Assembly: GCF_910592395.1 (NCBI RefSeq) | Contig: NC_088314.1 | Coordinates: forward strand, 14,570,001 to 14,634,000 | Reading direction: 5' to 3' | Length of the DNA stretch: 64,000 bases | Source of the DNA: Lineus longissimus | Lineage: Eukaryota; Nemertea; Pilidiophora; Heteronemertea; Lineidae | Shown here: positions 53,627 to 64,000 of the stretch, one piece after another | How the letters are laid out: every line of letters begins with the position of its first letter | How positions within the stretch are numbered: position 1 is the stretch's first letter | Position numbers and translations under genes: made by a program | Notes under the pieces: model-generated | What the model was told of the DNA's origin: nothing | The model's input: the letters and a program-made list of their open reading frames with translations, nothing else | Database searches by the model: none

Positions 53627-54308
53627 GGCTTATAGTACTTTCCAAGCTCAGATCAATTCAAATATTTTGCTCTTTGTAATCTGTTATTTTTTGTACTGTT
53701 TTGAGGTAATTCCTCATCAGTTGTTTGGAGTTGAGGATGAAGTAAGTGCATATGCCAGAGCTTGGACCTTACACTGTAAAACATTTTGAAAGGTTTTGAC
53801 TGTTTTGTGCATTGACATATGTTGTTTACTGTTCCATTTTGAGGTATTTTAGATTGCTTGTATGGAGTTGAGGTCTAAGGGAGCAAACATGCCGGACCTT
53901 GAACTGAGGGTGTTAAAAATGGGTGTCAGCTTTTAATTAACCTCTCTTGACACTGTTTTGCAGTTCAGACATTGTGTTTACACCTAATTGATGATAACAG
54001 TACCATTTAATGGTGATTTCAGGCAATGCCTTGATGTTTGACCCTATCTTTGGATTTAGAGGGTTTTGCAAAAAAATCGAATATGGATGTAGCTGGTTTT
54101 GCAACCAAACATAATTAGTGTGTTGATGAAATTAATTAATTTAATAAAGATAGATTTTTGAAATTCTGACCTTTTATTCAATGAGACATTAGCATCTAAT
54201 ACAATAGAAATGAACAGGGGGAACACCGATGTACATCCCCCTGCAAAAAACCTCATTTAAAACAAAAGGCCTCAGATGGATTTAGAGGCTTTTGCATCTG
54301 AACTCTTC
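53627..54308. other. 3' noncoding end of the Sola-like element
   Basis: AT-rich. TTTAGAGGCTTTTGCAT near the end and GGATTTAGAGGGTTTTGCA near 54051 are subterminal repeats. No ORF. Confidence 0.5.
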
Positions 54309-55005
54309 AGATACCGGTATAGTTGTGTGTGGGCATTAAATCAAGGCAAGAGTTTGGTCGAATAACCTCGCGTCCCAGCTAAATGGCTTCCTGGCCGCTG
54401 CACGAAGCACTCGCAGACGACCTCCCTGGTGACGGGAAGCCCCTGTGACGACATCACCGGCGCCAGGCAGCTGCCGATGACGTCACCGCAGCCAGGCAGC
54501 CACCTGTCCCTGGCGACAGTGGCGACAGTGACGTCAGTGAGGGCTCAAACTGGCCGTGCTCGACGTTCAGGGCCGAATTTGGCACTCGAACGGGGGGAGG
54601 GGGGGGCACCCGCCAGTCGAAAGAGCAGTGCCAGGCCTGCATGAAACGCGTGTGAAAAGGTGGGCATGCTTGGAATAGTTCTCCGTCGGTTGCCGTTGGA
54701 AGATTCGCTTGGAAATAACTTGCTCACCGCCTCGATTGGCTTGTGTCGTTCCGCGCCGTGTTTGCGACCTACATTCAGACGCCCTAATCGGACGGACTCA
54801 CCTCGAACTCCCAGGGCCCGCGAAGCCAGTCACACGCCCAGAACAGCTTGGCCACCGCGGGACGAGGCGCGCCCTTCGACTTTCTAAGGAACTACTGTGC
54901 TGGGGGGGACACTCCTCGCTCCACGGACAATTTGCCTTGTCGATTCCCGAGGACACTGGCACCTGCAACGTCGTCTGCTGCCATCTGGCGTTGACCAAAT
55001 CAACT
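54309..55005. repeat. U2 array spacer
   Basis: It continues the spacer from AGATACCGGTATAG onward and aligns to 15294-15990. Confidence 0.75.
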
Positions 55006-55086
55006 ACGTCACACGCAGCCGAAACGTCACGGTTTGGACAATTCACGCCGTTTGCAACATGTAGAATTTTCGAAGCCGACGCCGGC
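55006..55086 (+). promoter_or_regulatory. Conserved proximal upstream region of U2
   Basis: Same block as before the other U2 starts. Confidence 0.5.
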
Positions 55087-55117
55087 ATCGCTTCTCGGCC
55101 TGTTGACTTCGTTTCAA
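55087..55117 (+). ncRNA. RNU2: U2 snRNA gene, 5' part
   Basis: ATCGCTTCTCGGCCTGTTG then ACTTCGTTTCAA; LINE-7 begins TAGTGTCGG. Confidence 0.85.
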
Positions 55118-55171
55118 TAGTGTCGGTTGCTGTGCCCAAGTACATCGATAGGGATTAAGTTTGAGAGAGAG

Positions 55172-56176
55172 ATGGAGGACGTAGGACCAATAGAGGATAT
55201 ATTCATAAGTAAATCAATTGCGGATTGTACTGTAAGAATTCAGTGTCATTTTAATGCATACAGGAATGACATTTTAAATATATTAAAGGAGAACGGTTTA
55301 GAAAAGCAGCATGGGATAAAATCTATTTATCAAAGAGATACAAACAGAGACTACTTCGTAGTATTTAAACAGAGATGAGTGGCTGATCATTTTGCGTGCT
55401 TAGGACAAATAGTGTCAAACTGTAAAGCGAAGAAAGTTGTAATATTCTCATCAGTAGGACAGGAACTGGTTAAGTTGAGGGTACACTGGTTACCGACCTA
55501 TGTATCTAATAGTTACTTGGAAAAAGTATTCAATAGGATAGGTAAAGTCGTTGAAATTAACTCTGAAGTAGTACAGGTACAGGAGTATACGGTAGAAACT
55601 GGAATTAGAAGTGTATCTATTAGGATACATGAAAGACATAAAGGATCAATACCGCATCGAATAAAAACGGCTGACGGATATTCTATGCTGATCACGTGTA
55701 GGGGCCGGTTACCCTTGTGTGACCGCTTGGGACATAAGAGACAAGAATGCCCGGAGAACAACAAACCGAGATCAAATGCAAATGCGGCAAAGACGAGACC
55801 CATTCATGAGATGAGGATAAATGAACAATTGATTCCGGCAAAGAGAGCAGCCGCGAGTATACATCAGAACCCCATCTTTGAAGAGAATTTTCAAAAAGAT
55901 CAGGAAATGGAATATGAAGAATCCCTTGTTACTGACGACGAGATGCTGTCAGTATCAGAAGATGGACAAGAAGAAAGTGTGAAAGAAGATAACACGGTAG
56001 AGCCCTTGGAAGAAACAACCATACAGCAAACCGAGAGTGAAGAACACACAAACTCAACGACAGACACGCCATTAGAACGAAGGATTCCGCCAGGTCAAGG
56101 ATCACCATCACACAAAAAGACAAAGATAGAGGAAGGAAGTATTTTCGATACTGATGAAGAGGAAAATGGAACGTAG
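55172..56176 (+). pseudogene. LINE-7 ORF1, lineage B (stop, zinc-knuckle deletion)
   Basis: ATG 55172 opens MEDVGPIEDIFISKSI. TGA at 55376-55378 interrupts the frame before VADHFACLGQI. A 9-bp deletion removes Leu-Lys-Cys from the knuckle, leaving LPLCDRLGHKRQEC, so one zinc ligand is gone. The tail RIPPGQGSPSHKKTKIEEG and SIFDTDEEENGT is intact. Confidence 0.8.
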
Positions 56177-56271
56177 ACTGTTGTTAGCATGTTTAGAAAA
56201 TACGACCCGGACTTTTCAAAAAAGGACTATTCTTTTGATTACTGGACTGTTTGACTGATATCACGTATTAT

Positions 56272-56324
56272 GACCACCTCGGCTTGCCCACGGACTACGA
56301 TATTGTTTCTCCCTCGGGAGTTAT
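56272..56324 (+). promoter_or_regulatory. Inter-ORF element, LINE-7
   Basis: TTGCCCACGGACTA followed by CTCCCTCGGGAG. Confidence 0.5.
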
Positions 56325-56403
56325 TAGTAAGTATCAGTAATTATATATTTAAAAGTTCTTGGTTTTCTAATTTTACAGTATACCATATCAAGCAAATATC
56401 CTT

Positions 56404-59400
56404 ATTCTCGTATTTTGGTCTTTTTCTTCTCATAAAAGTACAGGTTCCGCTATTTTTATATTTTCTTCTGACATTACCACAGGGAATTTTCATTATGATT
56501 TAGACGGCCGTCTTATTTATCTTGATATGGGCGTCAGAGGGTTAAAGCTCCGTCTTGTAAACATATATGCTCCTTCAAATGAGGCCGAACGTAGGACATA
56601 TTTCACTTCACTCTATACTTGTTTCAATACAAGCCGTAAGCTCATTTTGGGCGGCGACTTTAATTGTGTTATGTCCACCAAATTAGACAAGGTTGGGGGG
56701 AACCCCGCCCGAAGCTTAGTTGGTTCGGACGAATTATTTTCTTTGTGTCGGGATTTTTCTGTGTTAGATGTATTTAGATCTCTTTATCCAAACTCAGTGT
56801 CCACAACGTGGCATTCAAACGCCGTACACTGTAGGTTGGATCGTTTTTATAATTCTAAGGAATTAATGAGTAGCGTCTCAAAATTCCTGGCATGCCCGAC
56901 GCCATCAAGTATTTCTGATCACGACCTTATTATTATGAAAATCGTTCCGAGTAATACAATCCATCTCGGGCGAAGTTATTGGAAGTGCAATAACTCTATT
57001 ATTTCTGATCGTGCTTTTGTCAAAAGTTTTTATGAATTTTGGTCACAGAAAATGACCGGGTTTATTTTATCTTTAGATAACTGGGATGTTTTAAAGTAAG
57101 ATATAAAAGATTTTATTATTGCTTTTTCTCGGCGTAAAGCCAATGTTTCTAAATCCATTATTAATTCTCTTAGGAGGCAGTATTCTATGTTACGAAAATC
57201 CTCATTATCTCCTTCTAGTCCACAGGACTATATTGATCAAATTAATGTTGTTAGGGAACAACTTTCTTCTTTACATAACAAAGAGGTATTTGGTGTTTTT
57301 ATTCGCTCTAAATGCGATTTTTTAAATGATTCGGAGAAGCCCTCCAAGTATCATTTTATTAAGGAAAGGAAAGGTAGTGAAAAGAAAGTTATTAATAAAT
57401 TAGTGGTTGATGGTCAAGTTTTTTCAGACACGGAGTCTATTTCTAATGCTTTTCGGACCTTTTATTCTCAATTTTTTTCTGATGAGGGTATTGACGCTGA
57501 CCTCATGAATGATTTTCTTTCTGACCTTCCTCAGCTCTCGTCTCCTGACGCAGAGCTGTGTGACGGATCTATTATTTTAGAGGAAATTTTGTCTGCACTG
57601 AAGGGCATGCAGAATAATAAATCGCCCGGTTCAAATGGTCTAGGTAAGGAGTTTTATCTCGGTTTCTTTGATCTGATAGGCCCATTGTTAGTTTCACTTT
57701 ATAGTCTTATTTTTGATGAGGGCCTTTTGTCAGAGTCCCAGTGGCTCTCTATTATTTCATTATTGTGTAAAGATCCCAACAATTCTGAGGACATGAAGTC
57801 ATGCCATCTATTGTTCATATTGATCAGACGTCCGGGATCAAAGGGCGATCTATCACAGATAATTTACATTTATTACGTAATATTTTTGATTTTGTTAGTC
57901 AGAAGGATATTCCCTGTGCCTGGATTAACCTGGATTTTTTAAAAGCTTTTGATAGATGTTCTCATCAGTTTCTTTTTGAGGCGATCACCCGTTATGGTTT
58001 TAATGATTCTTTTCAGAAATGGATTCGCATCCTCTATAATAATGTTTCTTCCTCTGTTATTGTAAATAATTACGTCTCTAAACCTTTTTCATATTCTCGT
58101 GGTGTACGACAAGGCTGTAGTATTTCTCCTTTATTATTTGTTTTGTGTCTCGAGCCTATGGCTATTAAAATACGTAAGGAAGAGGCCATTAGAGGATTAT
58201 CCCTTCCCGGCCGGCCGGGGTCTGTCAAAAATATAATGTTCGCCGATGACGTCACTGGTGTTGTTACCAGTGACCGAGGCATGACCTCTTTCATGAATAT
58301 TGTCAAACTTTTTTGTCTCGCTTCTGGTTTTTCTCTCAACCTTATTAAGTCCAAAGGGTTTTTTCTTGGGAAGTGGAAGTCACGGAGTGACCACCCCTTT
58401 GGCATTTCTTGGCCGGACAGGGTTAAATTACTGGGTTGTCTTTTTGGGTATACGGTTTCTTTTGATAATGTTTGGGGTCCGATTTTGAATAAATTTATCA
58501 AAGTTCTTAATTTCTCTAAGTTATCTGGTCTTACTTTAAAACAGAAGTCTATTATTATTAGTACGTTTGCGTGTTCCAAGATATGGTATACTGGTAGTGT
58601 GTATTTTATGCCTAAATGTTATGTAGATAAATTTCAATTGGCTATTTTTAAATTTCTATGGCCCCGTGCCAATTTTGAGCCTTTGGCTCGTGCCACTCAA
58701 TTTCTTCCATTTCTATCAGGCGGTCTAGCCATTGTAAATATTAGTAATGAAACGGCCAGGGGCCATTGTGCTCACCGTATAGATATTTGGTGCTTTGGAA
58801 TTCATCCAGGTTAAGAAACATTGTACATGTATAGTATATAGGTCAAACCAAAGTCGGTATGACATGTGATGTATCGTTGCTTGGAGTAAGTACCATTATG
58901 GTAACCATAAGAATATCATCAAAAACAAGTCACTAATAAACGAGATATTGCACTTTTTACCAATTTTAGTTTTGGCCTCTTGGTGGCCAAGTTGAGTACC
59001 AGATCAGATCGAAATTCGGTGTCCAAGGTGACATGACGTAGGGAGTCATGTGCACCAAATTTCAAGTTCATAGCTATAGTGGTTAAGAAACGTGCCATAG
59101 TTACACACAAACGACCAATCGCATATGATATGTGATGTATCCCTGCTAGGAGAACCTACCATAAAAATGTTATTGAAAACGAATCACTAATAAGCGAGAT
59201 ATCACACTTTCTAGGTTTTCACTTTTGGCCCCCTGGTGGCCAAGTCGAGAATCAAACCGGACTGAAATTCAGGGTCAGAGGTCAGCTGACCTAGAGGGTC
59301 CTTTGTACAAAGTCTCAAGTTCATAGCCTTAGGGGTTAACAAACGTGCCACAGTTACGCTAAAATGGCCAATTTAAGCCGTTTGACCTCTGCGACCTTGA

Positions 59401-61159
59401 CAAGAACATCAAATCAAAAACCCGTATCATATGTGATGTATCCTTGCTAAGAGTATCCACCATAACATTTTTACCAAAAACTAATCAGTAATAAGCGAGA
59501 TATGGCACTATTCAATTTTTTTAGTTTTAGCCCCCTGGTGGCCAAGTTAGGAATCAGATCAGACTGAAATTCGGTGTCAGAGGTTAAATGATGTAGGGAA
59601 TCAGGTGCACCAAATTTCAAGTTCATAGCTTTATTGGTTAAGAAACGTGCCCCAGTTACACTCAAACGGCAAATTTACGCCATTTGACCTCTGTGACCTT
59701 GAAAAGTAGGTCAAATCAAAAACACGTATGATATGTGATATACCCTTGCTAGGAAAACCTACCATAAAAATTTCATCAAAAACAAATCACTAATAAGTGA
59801 GATATCACACTTTTTAGATTTCCACTTTTGGCCCCCTGGTGGCAAAGTTAGGAATCAGATCGAACCAAAATTCAGCACCAGAGGCTATGTGATGTAGGGG
59901 GTTATATGTACCAAGTTTCAAGTTCATAGCTTTAGTGGTTAAGAAACGTGATATAGTTTACACTCTAATGGCCAATTTACGCCATATGACCTCTGTGACC
60001 TTGAAAACAAGGTCAAATTAAAAACCCGTATAATATAAAATGTATATTTGCTATGAGTACCTACAACAAAAGTTTTATCAAAAACAAGTCACTAATAATC
60101 GAGATATCACACTTTTTAGATATCGACATTTGGCCCCCTGGTGGCCAAACAGAGAATCAGATCGGACCGAAAACCAGTGTCAGAGGTCAGCTGACCTAGG
60201 GCATTCTGTGTACAAAGTTTCAAGTTCATAGCCCTAGCAGTTAAGAAACGTGCCACTGTTAGGATACGACGACGACGACGGACACAGCGCTATCATATAG
60301 ACTCCCCTTAGGGTGAGCCAAAAAACTAGCTGCTTTGGCAATAAAACATATGACAAATTATATTATTAATCACGGTGCCGTTTGGCACCCCTTTTCAAAG
60401 TTTTGGTGTGCTCTACAGTTTTGTAAATATAATAATTCCCTTTGGTCTAACTCTTGTCCACATGGTAACCAAATGCCTCTGTATTATAAATATGCTGTTA
60501 AATGTTTTCAATCTTTCAAGACCACCTTTCCTAATATCGATCCATGTAAAATTACCGTTAAAATGATTACTTCTCTCCTTACTAGTTGTACAACAAAACC
60601 TCCCAGATGTATTACCTTGTTTCCCTATGTAAATTTTAAACATGTTTTTGTAAACCTGCATGATCGGTTTATCGACCCCGCTTCGCGGGACGTTTCTTAT
60701 AGGCTGATCATGCAGGTACTACCTGTTAATCAACGAATATATAAGTGGTCTCGTGGCCATTCAAGGCCTCTGCCTTGTTCTTTCGATTGTGGTTTTGGTC
60801 ACGAGACATTCCAACATCTATTTTATAATTGTCCCATTGTTAAACCTTTGAGATCTCTTTTAAGTACATTATTCACTCTTTTCGATCTGGAGTTAAAGTT
60901 TGAATCTATTTTTCTCTTAAATATTCATATAAAAGATACCTTTGTTAAATCATTAATATTATACCTCTCGTGTGAATATGTTCGTTCAATTTGGATACAA
61001 CGTAATTTTAAAAAATTTGAGAAGAAAGTCATCACTTCAGATTCTGTCATTTTATATTTCATTTCCCGTGTAAACACTCGTATCCGGTGTGATTTTCATA
61101 GGTTTCCTCTGTTTCTATTTAAAAATATTGGTGCCAGTACCCCGTTTTCTGCTCTGTAG
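56404..61159 (+). pseudogene. LINE-7 ORF2 endonuclease-reverse transcriptase (interrupted)
   Basis: The first endonuclease residues (NCRG, QETN) are deleted; LVNIYAPSN, GGDFNCV and SISDHDLI remain. TAA at 57097-57099 and a roughly 80-bp deletion near 57799 break the frame. The polymerase is then open from DQTSGIKGRS through DFLKAFDR, RQGCSISPLL and FADDVTGV to LSGGLAIVNI (to about 58746). After the repeat insertion, 60325-61159 gives the C-terminal region with CSFDCGFGHETFQHLFYNC, a CX3CX8HX4C motif. Confidence 0.83.
58748..60324 (+). mobile_element. Repeat element with five tandem units of about 300 bp
   Basis: The left end has GGCCAGGGGCCATTGTGCTC then ACC, the right end GGGTGAGCCAAAAA after an (ACG)n tract. 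Units begin near 58858, 59125, 59428, 59727 and 60027 with ATGTGATGTATCC-like starts. Each contains TTGGCCCCCTGGTGGCC and GTTAAGAAACGTGCC. LINE-1 is continuous at the insertion point. It shares the end layout of repeat R but not its sequence. No gene. Confidence 0.7.
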
Positions 61160-61162
61160 AGG

Positions 61163-62026
61163 ACGAGGTACTGGAGCTTAAATGGTCTATATAATTATGT
61201 TAACCCGATTGTTTTCTGTTGGTCAACCGTAATATAAACTCATTTACACTTTTCTTAGTCCGACTCGTAATTCAACAAAAATTTTAAACAGCCGTCAATC
61301 CTAAATACTATCATTCTTATTTAATTTCATTGGCAGTGACGTGATCGGCTTTGTCCACCGATCACGCCACATGACTCCTTTGAATCAGTTTTTCATCTTT
61401 AGTTTAATCAATGCTATTGAAAAATTCAAGAAGGCTTTATCTTGCCTATTTTTAAATTGTTTAAACATTGACGGCTTTAGTCTTCTTTCCTTCGGTTGAT
61501 CTAGATAAACAATTGTGTATTATTATTATTTCGTTTGTTCAATTTATGTTGATGTAATCTTTCAAGTATTGTCAACTCTTTCTATAGGCGCGCGTGCAGG
61601 CCGGTCATCGACCGTGTCGGCACGCGTGCCTCGTTGTTCCATTTTTACAACATTAAAATATTTTCAATTCTCTTTGTCAGAGGCGTGCGCCTGCGGTCTA
61701 TTACCGTGCAGGCTCACGCCAAGTAGTATTTTTATTTTTACTACAATTTTCAATTATCCGTGTTTGTGGCAACATCTCGATATGTAAATATAATTTTAAC
61801 CCGTTCTCTTCCAGTTGTTTCATTTTTTACAGGAAAGTCAAACTAACACTTTCCTTATAAACACAGTGTCATTACTAATACACTGTCTAAATCATTGCCC
61901 CCTTTAAAAAAAAAATCCTAATTGTAAATTATTTCTATCTATGTATTCCCCGAAAAAATTCAGCCTTTTGTATCACTGTATGTAATATATATAAGTAATC
62001 AATATGTGCAATAAATTTTACTTACT
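61163..62026 (+). other. LINE-7 3'UTR with serial hairpins
   Basis: It includes a CGTGATCGG/CCGATCACG stem near 61338-61364, GC-rich stems near 61586-61630 and 61680-61720, GGAAAG...CTTTCC at 61831-61853 and ACAGTGT...ACACTGT at 61863-61886. AATAAA precedes the tail. Confidence 0.6.
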
Positions 62027-62038
62027 AAAAAAAAAAAA

Positions 62039-62098
62039 GTATCTGTTCTTATCAGCTTAATATCTGATACGCACCTCATTGAGGTGCTTCGATATTAA
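62039..62098 (+). ncRNA. RNU2: U2 snRNA gene, 3' part cut by a TTAA insertion
   Basis: GTATCTGTTCTTATCAG through GCACCTCATTGAGGTGC to GATATTAA, then foreign sequence. The same site is whole at 15029-15036. Confidence 0.88.
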
Positions 62099-62386
62099 AG
62101 GTCATATATCAAGGTTTTTTGCCATTTTCTGCTGTAAGACGATTTCAAAAGTGTACCTAACACTTTATACAATACAGAAAACCAAATGCAATTAGCTCCA
62201 TCCATTCTGAAGATATAGCCAATTATGTGTTTGACAACTTGATTACCTGATCAGGCTAGCAACTGGATTGTTAGAGCCAGGCGGCGGGTTCAGCAAAAGT
62301 TGTGATGTAGATCATGTCATGCAATCATAAAAGCAGGAGGGCCTTAATTAGTTATGCACACCTGGAAGTAATGTGTTTCATTCACT

Positions 62387-63344
62387 ATGGTGTATTGTGT
62401 GGCTCCGAATTGTGTCAAGGCTAGCACAAAGAACAATCGAATGACGGATGGGACCCATTTTCATGAATTTCCAAAGCCAGTTGAACGAGAGAGGAGGAAG
62501 CTGTGGATTCGGAAGTGCAAACGTTTGGAGTGTTGGAAGCCTGGGCCTTCGGCCAAACTTTGCAGTGATCACTTTATCGATACGGATTATCACATGAAGC
62601 CGGATATCTGCATCCAACTGAATATTAAATGCCACTTGTTAAAAACAGCTGTTCCATCTGTATTCGATTTGACCAACCCCACTTACATGCGACAGCCTCC
62701 AAAGGAACGTTCGTTAGCCAAAAAACGTAAACATCAAGAAGTGAGTTGAACACTATTTCATGATTTATACACTGCTGATGCACACAACACTCATACTACC
62801 CAAATGGCACATGTCATCCACTGTACAGTGGCTACACAACCATGTCAATTGCATTTAATGCCCGAGGCTGCTGAGGTCGGTTGTTATACATAATGTGTTC
62901 ACAGAGAGACTAACACTGTTCTTCTATTTTGGCATCAGTCAATTTTGAGATGGTCCCTTTAGAGAGGTTCCATTTGACTGTGAACACCATTTCCATTTCC
63001 AGAGGTATTTCATGGAGATGATCTTGTGTCACCAAAAACAAACAGGACATCCTATAAATACAAAATATTTATTGTTAAAAAAAAATCAAAATATTCGTTC
63101 CTTTTCAGAATACATTGAACTTCTACTGAATGAGGTATTGAGACTTCGAGAGAAAATGCCCTCGTACAGCACTGCATTGGCCAATAGAGAAGATCGCATC
63201 AAGTCTACACCCAAGCCAGTCTGTACGAAATACACGAAAAGTCAAACCAAACTTGAGGTCGTGGATAGCCGGAAGACTCGATTTAATCGGACGCTCAACT
63301 CTTTGGATAACGAAAGCCAGTGTACTCCTCTGAGGGCCAGGTAG
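62387..63344 (+). CDS. THAP-domain protein, two exons
   Basis: Exons are 62387-62740 and 63003-63344, both phase 0 (donor GAA|GTGAGT, acceptor TTTCCAG), giving 231 residues. The THAP finger has C4, C9, P29, W40, C59, H62 and AVPSVF at 88-93. After a basic stretch (AKKRKHQE), exon 2 encodes EYIELLLNEVLRLREKM, a likely helix, and a basic tail. TTTTCAG at 63102-63108 looks like an acceptor but is in the wrong phase. It may be a stand-alone DNA-binding protein or the start of a longer transposase, since GG|GTAG-like sequence lies at its stop. Confidence 0.72.
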
Positions 63345-63957
63345 AGCGAATTTTGTCACGAGCACAGACTGGAAGAGGAAGTCTTTGCTTTTTGCCCAAA
63401 CGTTGCCAGCACCAGCGCACAAATCTGCGGTATGCAAGGTATCTCCATAACCTGAAAAGACAGTTTGAGAGAAAATTTGAGTTCAGATGAAACATAATGC
63501 ATACAATGTAGTATGGTCATGAATCCTTTGTGCTGAAAGCAGTTGTTTCTGTTTTGTAAATAAATAGGAAGTGTACATGTACAAGTTTCTGTTATTTTAC
63601 TTATTTCAACTTACTTGTGCATTGGCTGATCATTTCCTATTGGCCCTTGATCTTGGATAAATTCATACATGGCACTTTCCAGGACATATCGGTCAAGGCA
63701 GTTGCTTGCGAATCCGGGATGCAGAGTTATGCAGGCAACTCCATCTGGCTCATAACTTTCCTTCTTGGCCAGAACTGGGGAATAGTCACTGCAGCACATC
63801 GACTCTGTTCCAGTGATTTGAGCTGTGCAGTTTCCACAGTCACACCTGAAGTGATAAACGTTTACATATTTACAAAAAATTATGATTAACACTAGACCAG
63901 TTACCAGTTGCCCTCCTTGGCTTCCCTCAGTCTCAGTGATGATGAGGCCGAGTCCAT
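63295..63957 (-). CDS. P2X7 C-terminal domain protein, three exons
   Basis: Minus-strand exons are 63957-63905, 63845-63615 and 63451-63295, totalling exactly 147 codons with stop. It opens MDSASSSLRLREAKEGNW. The first junction makes WCDCGNC, the second HKLWRYLAYRRFVRWCW. CITLHPGFASNCLDRYVLE, PVCARDKIRSTW and EYTGFRYP complete the P2X7 ballast-domain pattern. The N-terminal acidic region is short, so an upstream exon may exist outside the window. There are no membrane segments. Its 3' end overlaps that of the THAP gene on the other strand by 50 bp. Confidence 0.75.
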
Positions 63958-64000
63958 GACATGGCAGATGGCAAATGTCCTTCAGAGACTGTTCAAATAC

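Larger units (their letters stand above)
49726..54308 (+). mobile_element. Sola-like DNA transposon in U2 spacer
   Basis: The inverted ends are GAAGAGTTCAGGTGCAAAAG and, from the right, GAAGAGTTCAGATGCAAAAG. AGAT flanks both sides (49722-49725 and 54309-54312). The spacer at 15290-15300 shows the empty site, AACAGATACCGG. A 4-bp duplication and the transposase motifs fit Sola. Subterminal CCGCTAAACGCCAT-type repeats lie at about 49745, 49884 and 49918 and inverted at the right end. A solo LTR splits the gene. Confidence 0.8.
55118..62038 (+). mobile_element. LINE-7: U2-targeted LINE, lineage B ORF1, most complete copy
   Basis: It runs from the U2 5' part to an A-tail (62027-62038) followed by U2 from nt 36. 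A repeat element at 58748-60324 interrupts ORF2. The start of the endonuclease is deleted at about 56404. Otherwise the order of domains and the 3'UTR hairpins are complete. It supplies the empty sites for the K1 and piggyBac insertions. Confidence 0.88.
62099..64000. mobile_element. K2: second TTAA-flanked element, left part only
   Basis: It starts AGGTCATATATCAAGG directly after TTAA in U2, sharing AGG with the K1 ends. It carries a THAP gene (+) and a P2X7-C gene (-) arranged tail to tail. The right end and any transposase lie beyond the window. 62099-62386 is noncoding. Confidence 0.6.

Noticed and set aside
63102-63110. Splice acceptor CTTTTCAG before the second THAP exon
   Set aside because: Its phase does not match the donor at 62740. 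The acceptor ending at 63002 does, and the frame runs through this site.

Overview
The window is eukaryotic. It has spliced genes with GT-AG introns, A-tailed LINE retrotransposons, several DNA-transposon superfamilies, and spliceosomal U2 snRNA sequence. Element types and motifs (TAGGCCTA, TACCGGTA, ACATGTA, TGACCTTGA strings, many THAP and P2X7-domain genes) suggest a marine invertebrate, perhaps a non-vertebrate deuterostome. That placement is a guess. I see no ordinary single-copy host gene. Nearly every recognisable ORF belongs to a mobile element.

The backbone is a tandem array of U2 snRNA genes. U2 5' ends (nt 1 to about 30) lie at 16072, 20496, 38334 and 55087. U2 3' parts (from about nt 36) lie at 14977, 28220, 37371 and 62039. 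About 0.8-0.95 kb of shared spacer separates units. Every U2 copy seen is split at the same place by a non-LTR retrotransposon of the L1/Tx1 type. Its ORF1 has RNA-binding and zinc-knuckle regions, and its ORF2 has an APE endonuclease and reverse transcriptase. The site and clade match the known U2-specific Keno elements of fish. I count seven LINE copies in at least three ORF1 lineages, all damaged.

Other elements have inserted into the LINEs and spacers. (1) 1593-13102 is an 11.5-kb TTAA-flanked, THAP-DDE (Kolobok-like) transposon. It carries a P2X7-C-domain gene (+), a THAP-transposase gene (-) and an intact 977-aa gene of unknown function (+). The latter appears to sit inside a transposase intron, and a Harbinger element sits in its 5'UTR intron. 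(2) 13446-14115 is a short piggyBac derivative. (3) 16218-16406 is a MITE that supplies a new start codon to a LINE ORF1. (4) Three copies of a 2.8-kb repeat (R, at 24777, 28902, 39523) carry a (GACA)n tract and a 3' hairpin. The middle copy carries a further 2.5-kb element. (5) 43324-47553 is a second TTAA element with a spliced Cys/His-rich gene. (6) 49726-54308 is a Sola-like transposon split by a solo LTR (50983-52590). (7) 58748-60324 is a repeat with five tandem units of about 300 bp. (8) 62099 to the end is the left part of a second TTAA element with THAP and P2X7-C genes.

In several cases the uninterrupted target is present in another copy within the window, so insertion boundaries and target duplications can be read directly. 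Splice sites and reading frames were worked out by eye, and no database search was possible.
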